Source of the DNA: DATHTS01 sp965219305 | GTDB taxonomy: Bacteria > Acidobacteriota > Blastocatellia > Pyrinomonadales > Pyrinomonadaceae | Length of the DNA: 64,000 bases | Direction: 5' to 3' | NCBI GenBank assembly: GCA_965219305.1 | Contig: OZ244725.1 | Span: 3,720,001-3,784,000, forward strand | In this document: positions 35,585 to 44,241 of the stretch, piece by piece | How positions within the stretch are numbered: position 1 is the stretch's first letter | How the letters are laid out: each line of letters starts with the position of its first letter | Position numbers and translations under genes: made by a program | Notes under the pieces: model-generated | What the model was told of the DNA's origin: nothing | What the model saw: only the letters and a program-made list of their open reading frames with translations | Database searches by the model: none

Positions 35585-36109
35585 TTACTTCAACTGGCAA
35601 ATGTCGAGAACATTCATATCCGTGTAATCGAGATTTTCGCCGCCCATCGCCCAGACGAAGCTGTAATTCGATGTTCCGACGCCCATATGAATTGACCACG
35701 GCGGCGAAAGAACGACTTGTTCGTTCGACATTGCGATATGACGCAAATCTTCCGGCTGTCCCATAAAGTGCATAATCCGCGCCTGTTCATCGAGATCGAA
35801 ATATAGATAAACTTCCGAACGGCGTTCGTGAATATGCGGCGGGCAAGTGTTCCAGACGCTACCCTTTTCGAGCGTCGTCATTCCCATAACCAATTGCGAA
35901 GATTCGCAAATTCCCGGAATTATCAATTGATAAACCGTCCGCACGTTCGATGTCGAAACGTCTCCGAGATAAAGTTTGTTGGCTTGTTCGGCGGTGATTA
36001 ATTTCGTCTCGAAACGCTTGTGCGCCAATGTCGAAAGCAGGTAAAACTTCGCCGGATTTTCCGCATCGTCCGATTCGAACGTAACTTCCGCACTTTCTTT
36101 CGTAATATA
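35585..36109 (-). pseudogene. kduI: kduI, C-terminal fragment (interrupted by IS982-type element)
   Basis: This encodes the C-terminal two thirds of 5-dehydro-4-deoxy-D-glucuronate isomerase: TKESAEVTFESDD, PAKFYLLS, then the metal-binding cupin segment WNTCPPHIHERRSEVYLYF, MGQPEDLRHI and WSIHMGVGTSNYSFVW. An internal ATG gives a 147-residue frame (35585-36028), but this lacks the N-terminal domain. Removing the element at 36110-37085 and one copy of the 7-bp duplication joins it in frame to the fragment at 37086-37416. The result is a 282-residue protein, close to the 278 residues of E. coli KduI. The enzyme isomerises the unsaturated-uronate product of pectin lyases before KduD. Confidence 0.93.
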
Positions 36110-37085
36110 ACGTGAGTTCGAGATAAGAAAAACTCCAAAGGTAAGATATACTTAGGTTTAGAAACAAATAAACCAAACCAAAGGAGTTTTTCAATGAATA
36201 TCTTATCAGTTTTTTGTCAGGTTGAACGATTTTTGCCGAGTTTTTGAACCGAAGTTTAATCAGCAGTTGCCGGCTGATGGAAAGCGCACACGAATCAAGC
36301 CGTCGAAGATGTCGCGCTCGGAGGTGATGACGATTTTAATCTGTTTTCACAGATCGGGATTTCGTAATTTGAAGACGTTTTATAATTCGATGATCGGTGT
36401 TTATTACAAGCGGGATTTTCCCGATTTGCTCAGTTATAATCGGTTCGTCGAACTCCAACGCGACGCGCTGCCGCTGCTTGGAGCGTTTATGCAAATGAGA
36501 TTGGGAAAGTGTTCGGGGATTTCATTTGTCGATTACGGCTAAGATAGCCGTCTGTAACAATTTACGGATTAAGCAAAACAAGGTGTTTAGGGAGATTGCC
36601 AAACGAGGAAAGACTTCGACGGGGTGGTTTTACGGCTTCAAGATACATTTGATAATCAGCGACCGCGGCGAGTTGTTGGCGTGGCAAATCACTTTGGGAA
36701 ATATAGATGACAGAAAGCCGGTCGGGAAAATGAGCAAGCAGTTGTGGGGCAAACCGTTCGGTGACAAAGGCTGTATTTCACAGGAGTTAAGCAAATTATT
36801 AGGCGAGCGGAATGTGCAATTGGTAACAAAAGTCGGAAAAAATATGAAGAACAAATTCGTGCCGTTATTTGATCGGCTGACGCCGAGAAAACGAGCGATC
36901 ATCGAATCGGTCAACGACCAGTTAAAGAACATTTCGCAAGTCGAGCATACGCGCCATCGCTCTGTCTGGAACTTCTGCGGGAACATCGTGGCGGGACTAA
37001 TTGCTTACACATTTCAAGAAAAGAAACCAAGCCTTGAACTAGGAAAAGACTTGGTTATAGCTTAATTCTTATCTCGAACTGACGT
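36110..37085 (+). mobile_element. IS982-family insertion sequence, 976 bp, inside kduI
   Basis: Ends are a 20-bp inverted repeat with one mismatch: ACGTGAGTTCGAGATAAGAA at 36110-36129, and its complement (with C at the sixth position) ending at 37085. The 7-bp direct repeat TAATATA flanks both sides (36103-36109 and 37086-37092). The interior encodes an IS982-type transposase on the plus strand, opposite to kduI. The exact duplication shows simple transposition into an intact kduI. Confidence 0.93.
36194..37065 (+). pseudogene. IS982-family transposase with two frameshifts
   Basis: A perfect AAAGGAG ribosome-binding site precedes ATG 36194 (MNILSVFCQV). At about 36225 one extra A shifts the frame; the expected continuation DDFCRVFEPKFNQQL is in the next frame. 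It then runs LSYNRFVELQ to SFVD near 36532, where about two missing bases shift it again into KIAVCNNLRIKQNKVFREIAKRG. DDE-like acidic residues remain (FVD, SDRGELLAW, FGDKGCISQ, AIIESVND). As written, no full transposase can be made. Confidence 0.88.
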
Positions 37086-37416
37086 TAATATAAAGACAAT
37101 CTTTCGCGCCGAGTTCGTAAGTTTCGCCGTCAACCGTAATTTTACCGTTTCCCGCGCCGACATTGATCGCGCCGAGTTCGCGTCGGTCGAGAAACGGTTT
37201 GCCTTTTGCCGATTCCGGTTCTTCGTGAACGGGCAGAGACAATTTTTCATTCGCCGGCATCGCGCCGCCGACGACGATTCGGTCGAAATGCGAATAATTC
37301 AAGTTGATCTCGCCGCTGACAAATAATTCGCTGACAATATAAAGATCGTGTAAATCTTCGTTCATCGCCCCGAAAATTGATTCGGGATGTGTTGCGTAAT
37401 AAGTTTTCTTATACAT
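37086..37416 (-). pseudogene. kduI: kduI, N-terminal fragment (interrupted by IS982-type element)
   Basis: This encodes the N-terminal part of KduI: THPESIFGAMNEDLHDLYIV, LNYSHFDRIVVGGAMPAN, FLDRRELGAINVGAG and DCLYI. The frame then reads a few codons of the IS end and stops at 37069 after NVSSR. It starts 6 bp after the kdgK stop, so the kdu genes form one minus-strand unit with kduI last. The insertion removes the cupin core and should inactivate the enzyme. Confidence 0.93.
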
Positions 37417-37422
37417 AATTTT

Positions 37423-38487
37423 TTATCTTTTCGCCGCTGAACTTTCGCCGCGCATCAAATGTTCGATCTCGTCAATCGTCGCCGTCGAATTATCGCCGAC
37501 GCTCGTCATCGCCAAAACGCCGTGCGCCGTTCCGAAGTCGGCGGCGAATTTCAAATCTTTGCCGTTTAAAAGACTGTAAATAAAAGCCGAAACAAAAGCG
37601 TCGCCGCTTCCGACGCGGTCTAAAACATTTGCATTCAAGTATTTGTCGGCGACGATCACTTGATTTTCGGCAAAACAAGCCGCGCCGAAATTGTGCAAAC
37701 TCGCATTGTGCGTATCACGCAAAGTTGAAACGATCATTTGCAGATTCGGAAAATCCGCGCTCATTTTCTTCGCCGCCGCTGTAAATTTTCGTTCGTCGAA
37801 TTCGGCAACGCTCGGTTTGAAATCATCTGAAATAACGCCGAAAACAACATCGGCAAACGGCAAAAATTCGCGGTTTAATGCGTTCGCCGCTTCTTTTCCG
37901 CCGCGATTTTTCCAGAGCGAAGCGCGATAATTCAAATCATAAGAAATAACCGCGCCGTTTTCTTTAGCGATTTTCACCGCTTCAAGCGCGATTTGCGGAG
38001 TCGTGTCGGAAAGTCCGGTAAAAATTCCGCCCGTGTGAAACCAGCGGACTTTCTTTTCGCCGAAGATTTTTTTCCAGTCAACATCGCCGACTTTTAATTG
38101 CGAAACCGCCGTATTTCCACGATCAAAAGATGAACTCGGCGCACGCAAACCGAAACCGCGCTCGATAAAATACAAACCGTTGCGCGTGTTCGCGCCGATT
38201 CCGTCGTGATCGCGCCAGATAATTTCCGAAATATCAACGCCCGCCGACTGCGCGAAATCTTCGGCTAATCTGCCGAGCGAATTGTCAGCCAACGCCGTAA
38301 CGATGGCAGTTTTCTGACGAAAAATTTTCGCCAGACTTCGTGCGACGTTATATTCCGCGCCGCCGTCGAACACCCTAAACGAACGCGCGTTGTGAATTCG
38401 TTCGTTTTCCGGGTCGAATCTCAATAAAATCTCGCCAAGCGAAACAAAATCCCATTTGCAGTCTTTTTTATCTTTTATTTCAAACAT
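37423..38487 (-). CDS. kdgK: 2-keto-3-deoxygluconate kinase, PfkB family
   Basis: A 354-residue ribokinase-like kinase. It opens with DFVSLGEILLRFDP and FDGGAEYNVARSLAKI, has TGGIFTGLSD and SYDLNYRASLW in the middle, and the PfkB signature DRVGSGDAFVSAFIYSLL near the C-terminus with the catalytic Asp. KdgK phosphorylates KDG to KDPG, the substrate of the aldolase at 46963. Position between kduD and kduI supports this over a fructokinase role. An upstream TTG at 38490 is an alternative start, but ATG 38487 is preferred. Confidence 0.85.
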   Translation of the reverse strand: MFEIKDKKDCKWDFVSLGEILLRFDPENERIHNARSFRVFDGGAEYNVARSLAKIFRQKTAIVTALADNSLGRLAEDFAQSAGVDISEIIWRDHDGIGANTRNGLYFIERGFGLRAPSSSFDRGNTAVSQLKVGDVDWKKIFGEKKVRWFHTGGIFTGLSDTTPQIALEAVKIAKENGAVISYDLNYRASLWKNRGGKEAANALNREFLPFADVVFGVISDDFKPSVAEFDERKFTAAAKKMSADFPNLQMIVSTLRDTHNASLHNFGAACFAENQVIVADKYLNANVLDRVGSGDAFVSAFIYSLLNGKDLKFAADFGTAHGVLAMTSVGDNSTATIDEIEHLMRGESSAAKR

Positions 38488-38505
38488 CAAAGAGAGTTTA
38501 CCAAT

Positions 38506-38533
38506 CCAAAATCCAAAATCTAAAATCCAAAAT
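38506..38533. repeat. Four-copy 7-bp tandem repeat CCAAAAT
   Basis: Units at 38506, 38513, 38520 (CTAAAAT variant) and 38527 lie between kdgK and kduD, touching the kduD stop codon. It is short and may be simple slippage. Confidence 0.7.
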
Positions 38534-39297
38534 CACCTTGCCATCCAACCGCCGTCAACGACCAAAATATGACCTTGCAGATAATCGCTCGCCGCCGAAC
38601 TCAAAAAAACAGCCGCGCCCGCCAAATCTTCCGCTTCGCCCCAACGATTTGCCGGAATTCTCTCTAAAATTTGACGATTGCGCGTCTCGTCCGTCTGAAG
38701 CGCAGCCGTATTATTCGTCCTCATATAACCGGGCGCGATGGCGTTGACATTGATGTTAAATTTCGCCCATTCATTGGCAAAGGCTTTCGTTAAACCCGCC
38801 ACGCCGGATTTTGAAGCCGTGTAAGCCGGAACTGTTATGCCGCCCTGAAACGATAAAAGCGAAGCGATATTGACGATCTTTCCGCCGCCGTTTTCGATCA
38901 TAACTTTTCCTGCCGCTTGGCTCAGACGAAAGACGCTCGAAAGATTTACTTCGATCACCGTTGACCAATCTTCTTCGGAAAAATCAACCGCCGGAGTTCG
39001 ACGAATCGTTCCGGCGTTATTTATCAAAATATCAATTTTCCCGAATTCGCCGATGACTTTTTCGATCAGGCTTTTCGGCACATTTTTATCAGACATATCG
39101 CCGGAAACAGCAAAAGTTTTGCGTCCGGTTTCCTTTATTTTCCCGCAAGTTTCTTCTGCTTCACCATCTAAACGACAATGAACCGCAACGTCCGCGCCTG
39201 CTTCCGCAAGAGCAATCGCAATCGCCTGTCCGAGTCCGCCCGCCGCGCCCGTAACGAGTGCAGTTTTACCGTTTAATTTAAATTTATCGAGAATCAT
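38533..39297 (-). CDS. kduD: 2-dehydro-3-deoxy-D-gluconate 5-dehydrogenase (KduD)
   Basis: A 254-residue SDR with the KduD-typical segments IRRTPAVDFSEEDW, VNLSSVFRLSQAA, KIVNIASLLSFQGGI and VPAYTASKSGVAGLTKA. The glycine motif is TGAAGGLGQ, and the catalytic Tyr/Lys are in YTASK. It reduces the diketo acid made by KduI to KDG. It lies upstream of kdgK and kduI on the same strand, forming a compact pectin-lyase-product pathway. Confidence 0.92.
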   Translation of the reverse strand: MILDKFKLNGKTALVTGAAGGLGQAIAIALAEAGADVAVHCRLDGEAEETCGKIKETGRKTFAVSGDMSDKNVPKSLIEKVIGEFGKIDILINNAGTIRRTPAVDFSEEDWSTVIEVNLSSVFRLSQAAGKVMIENGGGKIVNIASLLSFQGGITVPAYTASKSGVAGLTKAFANEWAKFNINVNAIAPGYMRTNNTAALQTDETRNRQILERIPANRWGEAEDLAGAAVFLSSAASDYLQGHILVVDGGWMAR

Positions 39298-39434
39298 TTT
39301 TGTGTTTATAGGAAATTCAACCGCAGAATTTTACATATCAACGCTGACAAATTAAAAAATTACTGTGTTTATCTGTAAGAATATACGGTCTGAAAATAGT
39401 ATCGGTGTTCGGTTACAAAATATAAAATTTTTGT

Positions 39435-40661
39435 TTAAATATTAATTCCGTGCGCCAGATAATCTTCGACAGCGACTTCAAGCGCACCACCGATTGCCGC
39501 GCCTTCCGGTTCGCCTCGTTCAATTGACCAACCGTCAATCTTGCCGACAATACTTTTTTCAATCGCTTTTTTTAGTGGTTTTTCAATAAATTGCCAGCCG
39601 TAAACAAGTCTTCCGCTTATAATTACGCGCGGAATGCCGATTCCCATTATGACGTTGGCGATGCCGATGCCGAGGTAATCGCCGATTTTTTCCAATGTTC
39701 TCTGCGATCTGGTTTCACCGTTTTCGGCGCGCGTTACAATTTCGACAAAACGCGGCATCGTTTCATTGCGTCGCAAAGGTCTGTCGCCCATATAAAGTTC
39801 AGCAGCGGAAGCAGCGGAAGCGTATCTTTCCCAACATCCGCGATTACCGCAGACACATTGTTTCCCGCCCGCCGCAATCGTCATATGTCCGAATTCTCCG
39901 GCAATTCCGCGCCCCAAACCCGAACCGCGATAAACTTCACTGCCGATTACCATTCCGACTCCGATGCCCGTTCCCGAACGCACGAGAATGAAATTCGTCA
40001 TCAAACCGTCGTTTGAATTGCGGATTTTCATTCTCGCTTCATACATTGCGGCGGCGGTCGCATCGTTTTCGACGATTACTCTCGAGTCGGGTTTTATCCG
40101 CAGAGCGTCAGCGACGGGGATGTTGCGCCAATCGAGATTCGGAGCGAATAAAAGATTTTGCCTTTCCGCGTCGGTCAAACCCGGAACGCTCACGCCGATT
40201 ACGCACAAATTTCGGTCTGAAACTTCAAAGATTAACTTTTCTATTTTCGCGCGGGCGATTCGCAAAGTTTCCATCGCGTCCGGCGAAGTTTCAAAATCTT
40301 CTTCGGCTAAAATTTCGCCGTTCAGCGTCGTTAAACCGATCTGTGAACGTCTGACTCCGAGATTCAAACCGATAAAATAATCGCGCTCGTCAATAAATGC
40401 CAGAGCGCGGGCTTTGCGTCCCTGACCTTTAGCCGAATCTTTTTTTTCGAGTTTTACTTCGCGCAAAAATCCATTGGCGATCAGCGGTTTTACATTTTCG
40501 GTAACGGTGCTGCGGTCAATCTGTAAACGGTCGGCGATTTCCGCGCGTGTTATCGGCTGCGCTGCGCGTATCAAGCGTAAAAGCAAATTTCCTTTGGCGG
40601 CAAAATTTACCGTTGTCGGCGCGTCGGCTAGATTCGTCTGAAATACGGGTAAATCTTTCAC
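39435..40661 (-). CDS. ROK-family transcriptional regulator in the kdu/uxa unit
   Basis: A 408-residue regulator starting at GTG. The winged HTH lies at about residues 25-85 (PITRAEIADRLQIDRSTVTENVKPLI), and the ROK domain follows with ENDATAAAMYEA, GTGIGVGMV, GEFGHMTI and the zinc motif CVCGNRGCWE. It sits between uxaA-like and kduD genes, all on the minus strand, so it probably responds to a uronate catabolite. It is related to, but distinct from, the ROK protein at 5951-7156. Confidence 0.88.
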   Translation of the reverse strand: MKDLPVFQTNLADAPTTVNFAAKGNLLLRLIRAAQPITRAEIADRLQIDRSTVTENVKPLIANGFLREVKLEKKDSAKGQGRKARALAFIDERDYFIGLNLGVRRSQIGLTTLNGEILAEEDFETSPDAMETLRIARAKIEKLIFEVSDRNLCVIGVSVPGLTDAERQNLLFAPNLDWRNIPVADALRIKPDSRVIVENDATAAAMYEARMKIRNSNDGLMTNFILVRSGTGIGVGMVIGSEVYRGSGLGRGIAGEFGHMTIAAGGKQCVCGNRGCWERYASAASAAELYMGDRPLRRNETMPRFVEIVTRAENGETRSQRTLEKIGDYLGIGIANVIMGIGIPRVIISGRLVYGWQFIEKPLKKAIEKSIVGKIDGWSIERGEPEGAAIGGALEVAVEDYLAHGINI

Positions 40662-40698
40662 AATTTTGTAAATTCAACAAAATATAAATTTATCATAA

Positions 40699-42273
40699 TT
40701 ATAAAGTAACCGTTTGTTCCGCCCAGAATTGAAATTCGCGGTGTTTATTTTCTTCGGCTCTTACGGTGATTTCGCCGCTTGCCGTTTTTTTGATATGTTC
40801 AAAAACTCTTTCGCCGACCGATTCGATTGTTTCCGTTCCTTCGATAACATTTCCGGCGGAAATATCAATATCGCGGTTCATCTGCTCGAAAACCCGGTTG
40901 TTCGAGGCGAGTTTTATAACAGGCGCGATGGCGTTGCCGATAGTCGTTCCGTTGCCGGTTGTAAATACGATGACGGTTGCGCCGGCAGCGACGAGCGCGG
41001 GCGTTGATTCCTGATCGTAGCCCGGACCTTGCATCAAATTCAAACCTTTATTTTTCGGTGTTTCGGCATATTCGCAAACGCCTTCGACGCGCGTCGTGCC
41101 GGATTTCGCCAATGCGCCGAGAGATTTTATCGTAATGTTCAAAAGTCCGCCCGCAATATTTCCCGGACTCGGATTATTATTTAGAACTCCGCCGAATTTT
41201 GCCGCATAATCTTTATACCAGTCAATCATTTTGTAAATCGCGCGACCTGTTTCGGCATCTTTTGCGCGATTCGCCAAAATATGTTCCGCGCCGCAAAATT
41301 CCGGGATTTCCGTAATCAAAACCGTTCCGCCGGAGCGAACCAGAATATCCGCCGCACTTCCCAGAGCAGGATTTGCGGAAAGACCGGAAAACCCGTCGCT
41401 TGAGCCGCATTTCACGCCGAGAATCAGTTCACTAACCGGAAATTCTTCGCGCACATTTTCGTTAACGAGCGGCAGCATTTTTTTGACTTCTTCCAAACCT
41501 TTTTCAATTGCCGCCTGCGTTCCTCCGATTTCCTGAATACCGATTTTGGCGACCGGTTTGTCGAATTCGAGTTCGCGTCTCAGAAGATATTTTTCAACTT
41601 TCTGAAGATTAGTTTTCTCGCATCCCAAATCCATCAAAATCACGCCGCCGACGTTCGGATGATCGGCGTAATTAGAAAGTGTCCGCATCATTATTTCGAG
41701 ATTCGAGCCGTCCTGACAGCCGCAGCCTTTGTTATGCGGAATCGCCACAACGCCGTCCACGTTCGGAAATTTTTCGCGTTTGTAATGCAGAAATTCCGAC
41801 ATCATCGAAATTTGCGCGGCTTCGTGGCTGGCGCACATCGAAGTCGGCACGATCAAAATAAAATTGCGTGTCCCGACGCGACCGTCCGGTCGGCGAAAAC
41901 CCATAAAAGTTTCGATTTCGTTGTCAGGAATATAATCCGGCGCGGGCGTATGTAGATTTTCCGGCAGATCGCGCACGACCGGCACATCATTCGACATATT
42001 TTCGTGCGTGATCCATTCGCCGATTTCGATGCCGAGCGAAGTTCCAATCGGCTGACCGTATTGGCAGACAAAATTTCCGGCGGGAATCTCACGCGTCGCA
42101 AAACGATGTCCGGGCGGAACTGTTTGCTTGACGACAACCGATTTTTGATTCGGCAGTAACACGGTTAAACCCGCGTTGGTTTCTTCTTTTACGACCGCAA
42201 CATTATCCTCACGATTTACGATAATCGCGTAATCACTAATCGGGACGGCAGTTTGTGTTAATATGTCCGACAT
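40699..42273 (-). CDS. uxaA: UxaA/GarD-family altronate (or galactarate) dehydratase
   Basis: A 524-residue iron-dependent hydrolyase. An N-terminal SAF domain (about residues 10-90) precedes the catalytic part, which contains FRRPDGRVGTRN, VDGVVAIPHNKGCGCQDGSN, LMDLGCEKTN, GVKCGSSDGFSGLSANPALG, NPSPGNIAGG and FTTGNGTTIGNAIAPVIK. UxaA converts D-altronate to KDG; the length and several segments are also close to galactarate dehydratase GarD, so the symbol is tentative. A strong GGAGG ribosome-binding site stands 8 bp before the ATG. It follows the NagB-fold gene by 16 bp, so they are co-transcribed. Its product would feed KdgK and KDPG aldolase. Confidence 0.85.
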   Translation of the reverse strand: MSDILTQTAVPISDYAIIVNREDNVAVVKEETNAGLTVLLPNQKSVVVKQTVPPGHRFATREIPAGNFVCQYGQPIGTSLGIEIGEWITHENMSNDVPVVRDLPENLHTPAPDYIPDNEIETFMGFRRPDGRVGTRNFILIVPTSMCASHEAAQISMMSEFLHYKREKFPNVDGVVAIPHNKGCGCQDGSNLEIMMRTLSNYADHPNVGGVILMDLGCEKTNLQKVEKYLLRRELEFDKPVAKIGIQEIGGTQAAIEKGLEEVKKMLPLVNENVREEFPVSELILGVKCGSSDGFSGLSANPALGSAADILVRSGGTVLITEIPEFCGAEHILANRAKDAETGRAIYKMIDWYKDYAAKFGGVLNNNPSPGNIAGGLLNITIKSLGALAKSGTTRVEGVCEYAETPKNKGLNLMQGPGYDQESTPALVAAGATVIVFTTGNGTTIGNAIAPVIKLASNNRVFEQMNRDIDISAGNVIEGTETIESVGERVFEHIKKTASGEITVRAEENKHREFQFWAEQTVTL

Positions 42274-42289
42274 AAAAATTCCTCCGTTT

Positions 42290-43222
42290 TTACATTAAAA
42301 CGTCGGGCAAAATAAATGCTTTGACGTTTTCGTGAAGTCTGATCCATAAACCCGGATTTTCATCGAGCTGTTTTTCCAACTCTTTACCGTTACTCGAAAG
42401 TTCGGTCTCGACAACTCTTTTAAAACTTTCTTTTTTCGCCGGAGCAGTCGAAGCATCAACTATTGATTGGACAATTTTTTTAGATGACAAAATCGCCGCC
42501 GGACCTAAAGTTAAAATACTTGTTGCGGCGCGGCATTCATTTTCGTCAGATTCCGAAATTTCACTTCCGCCGACCTTAAATTTATTAATATGATGCTCCA
42601 GAATGCTTTCTGAAATCGGGATAATTCCGGCAAAATCGGAAAAACGCGCACCTGAATCCGGCTTGATGTAAGCCAGATGCGAAGCGGCGTTGGCTTCGGG
42701 TCCGAGTCCTAAAAAGAAAATATCAATGCCGCCTAAACTTTCAAGTTTTTCCAGATAATTTTTCAATTCGCCTTCCAGATCATCTGTGTCGGTGTTCATC
42801 GGCGTAAAACTTTTAATTTTTGCAAAAAAGTCATCGCCCAATAATCGCTCGAAATCGCGCACGAAACTCAGACCGTTATTCATCTGCATCGGCGCAAGCG
42901 CGTCCTGTGTGAAAACGTTAAGCCGCGAGAGCAAATCATCAATTTCGCCGGTTTTAGATTTTTCATTAACAATTCGATACATCGCCTGTGCGCCGCGTCC
43001 GCCGAGCAGAATTATATTGATGTCACCGGAATTTTCGTTTGCATAAGCGACGAGTTCGTCGAACATCGCCCGTCCGACGGCTGCTTCCGTCTCTAAAACT
43101 TTACATTCGTATTTCGGGAAATCAGTCGGCAGATTGTTTTTTTCGCCGGAATATTCGAGCCAGACGTTTCCGCCGTCAACAGCCTCTCTACGATTTATTT
43201 TCATTTGTTCGCTTACTTTCAC
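42290..43222 (-). CDS. Divergent NagB/6-phosphogluconolactonase-fold protein
   Basis: A 310-residue protein of the NagB-like superfamily. The fold is visible in NIILLGGRGAQAMYRIV, the loop VFTQDALAPM (where NagB has NMDEY), the DIFFLGLGPEANAASHLAY segment (in place of the GVGNDGHIAF loop) and ILTLGPAAILSSKKIV. The catalytic Asp-x-His of glucosamine-6-phosphate deaminase and its Glu are not kept, so the reaction must differ. It is the first gene of the minus-strand unit with uxaA, next to a predicted GntR operator. An isomerase or lactonase role on a uronate or its derivative is possible. The start may be GTG 43222 or ATG 43204. Confidence 0.65.
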   Translation of the reverse strand: MKVSEQMKINRREAVDGGNVWLEYSGEKNNLPTDFPKYECKVLETEAAVGRAMFDELVAYANENSGDINIILLGGRGAQAMYRIVNEKSKTGEIDDLLSRLNVFTQDALAPMQMNNGLSFVRDFERLLGDDFFAKIKSFTPMNTDTDDLEGELKNYLEKLESLGGIDIFFLGLGPEANAASHLAYIKPDSGARFSDFAGIIPISESILEHHINKFKVGGSEISESDENECRAATSILTLGPAAILSSKKIVQSIVDASTAPAKKESFKRVVETELSSNGKELEKQLDENPGLWIRLHENVKAFILPDVLM

Positions 43223-43253
43223 TAATTTTACTCTGAAAATTTGTTTTTTATTT

Positions 43254-43270
43254 AATTGGTTAAACCAATT
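43254..43270. promoter_or_regulatory. 17-bp palindromic operator between divergent uronate operons
   Basis: AATTGGT-TAA-ACCAATT is a perfect palindrome with a 3-bp centre, differing from the core at 8131-8147 only at one central base (TAA against TAG). It lies about 30 bp upstream of the NagB-fold gene and 180 bp upstream of the SDR on the other strand. The TTGGT-N3-ACCAA form is that of FCD-type GntR repressor sites. Confidence 0.7.
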
Positions 43271-43362
43271 TAATTATATCTAAAACAAACAGTTTATCAA
43301 CTCTTTGCTTTAAATTAAAGAAAACCTTACTAAAATCAGCAGAAAAAGTAAAGTATTCGGGC

Positions 43363-43390
43363 TTGACTTTTTTCCAAAGGCTGTTACATA
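43363..43390 (+). promoter_or_regulatory. Candidate promoter of the SDR-M24-MFS operon
   Basis: TTGACT at 43363-43368 and TACATA at 43385-43390 are 16 bp apart, with an upstream TG giving an extended -10. Just downstream GGTAATACC (43412-43420) is a near-palindrome that could be a second regulator site. The leader to the ATG at 43453 would be about 55 nt. Confidence 0.45.
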
Positions 43391-43452
43391 CTAATACGAA
43401 TTTAACGAAATGGTAATACCTTTTACCGGGATTTAGAACTAAAAACATAATT

Positions 43453-44229
43453 ATGGGTTATTCAAAATTTGATTTGAGCGGCAGAGTTGCGGTTGTCGTC
43501 GGCGGAACGTCCGGCATCGGTCGTTCGATTGCCAACGGTTTAGCTGAAGCGGGCGCGTCGGTTGTGCCGACTTCCAATCTCGAAGATCACGTTGATGAAA
43601 CGATTAAAGAGTTTAAGGATGCCGGACGCGAAACGATTCGCGTAATTTCCGATGTTACAAATCGTGATTCTTTGCAAAATCTTTTAGATAAAACAATCGA
43701 AAAATTCGGAAAAGTTGACATTTTGGTTAATTCGGCGGGAATTACAAAGCGTGTTCCGACAATTGAATTCGCCGAAGAAGACTGGAATAATATTTTTGAA
43801 ATAAATCTGATGGGAACCTTGCGGGCGTGTCAGATTTTCGGTAAACACTTTATCGAGAACGATTACGGGAAAGTAATCAATATCGCATCGCTTTCGACGT
43901 TCGTATCTTTATTTGAAGTTGCCGCTTATTCGGCATCGAAAGCGGCGGTCGCTTCTTTGACGAAATCTCTGGCAATCGAATGGGCGAAACACAATATAAG
44001 CGTAAATGCGATTGCGCCGGGAAATTTTCCGACACCTTTAAATCGTAAACTGTTAAATGAAACCGAACGCGGGCGCGAATTTTTAATAAGAACGCCGATG
44101 AAACGCTTCGGAAAAGTCGAAGAACTGCAAGGAGCGGCGATCTTCTTAGCCTCGGAAGCGTCAAGTTATATGACGGGTGAAGTAATGGTCGTTGACGGCG
44201 GATTTTTGGCTTCGGGCGTAAATCAATAA
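43453..44229 (+). CDS. KduD/gluconate-dehydrogenase-like SDR
   Basis: A 258-residue classical SDR. It has GGTSGIGRS near the N-terminus, a weaker adenine-binding segment (VPTSNLEDH, so NADP use is possible), NSAGITKRVPTIEFAEEDW, NIASLSTFVSLFEVAAYSASK with catalytic Tyr/Lys, and the VDGG C-terminus. It is a paralogue of KduD at 38533, but first in a plus-strand unit with an M24-fold protein and an ExuT-like transporter, divergent from NagB-fold/uxaA. A reductase step between a keto-uronate and altronate would complete the pathway, but this is inference. Confidence 0.82.
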   Translation: MGYSKFDLSGRVAVVVGGTSGIGRSIANGLAEAGASVVPTSNLEDHVDETIKEFKDAGRETIRVISDVTNRDSLQNLLDKTIEKFGKVDILVNSAGITKRVPTIEFAEEDWNNIFEINLMGTLRACQIFGKHFIENDYGKVINIASLSTFVSLFEVAAYSASKAAVASLTKSLAIEWAKHNISVNAIAPGNFPTPLNRKLLNETERGREFLIRTPMKRFGKVEELQGAAIFLASEASSYMTGEVMVVDGGFLASGVNQ

Positions 44230-44241
44230 TTTTTTGTCACT

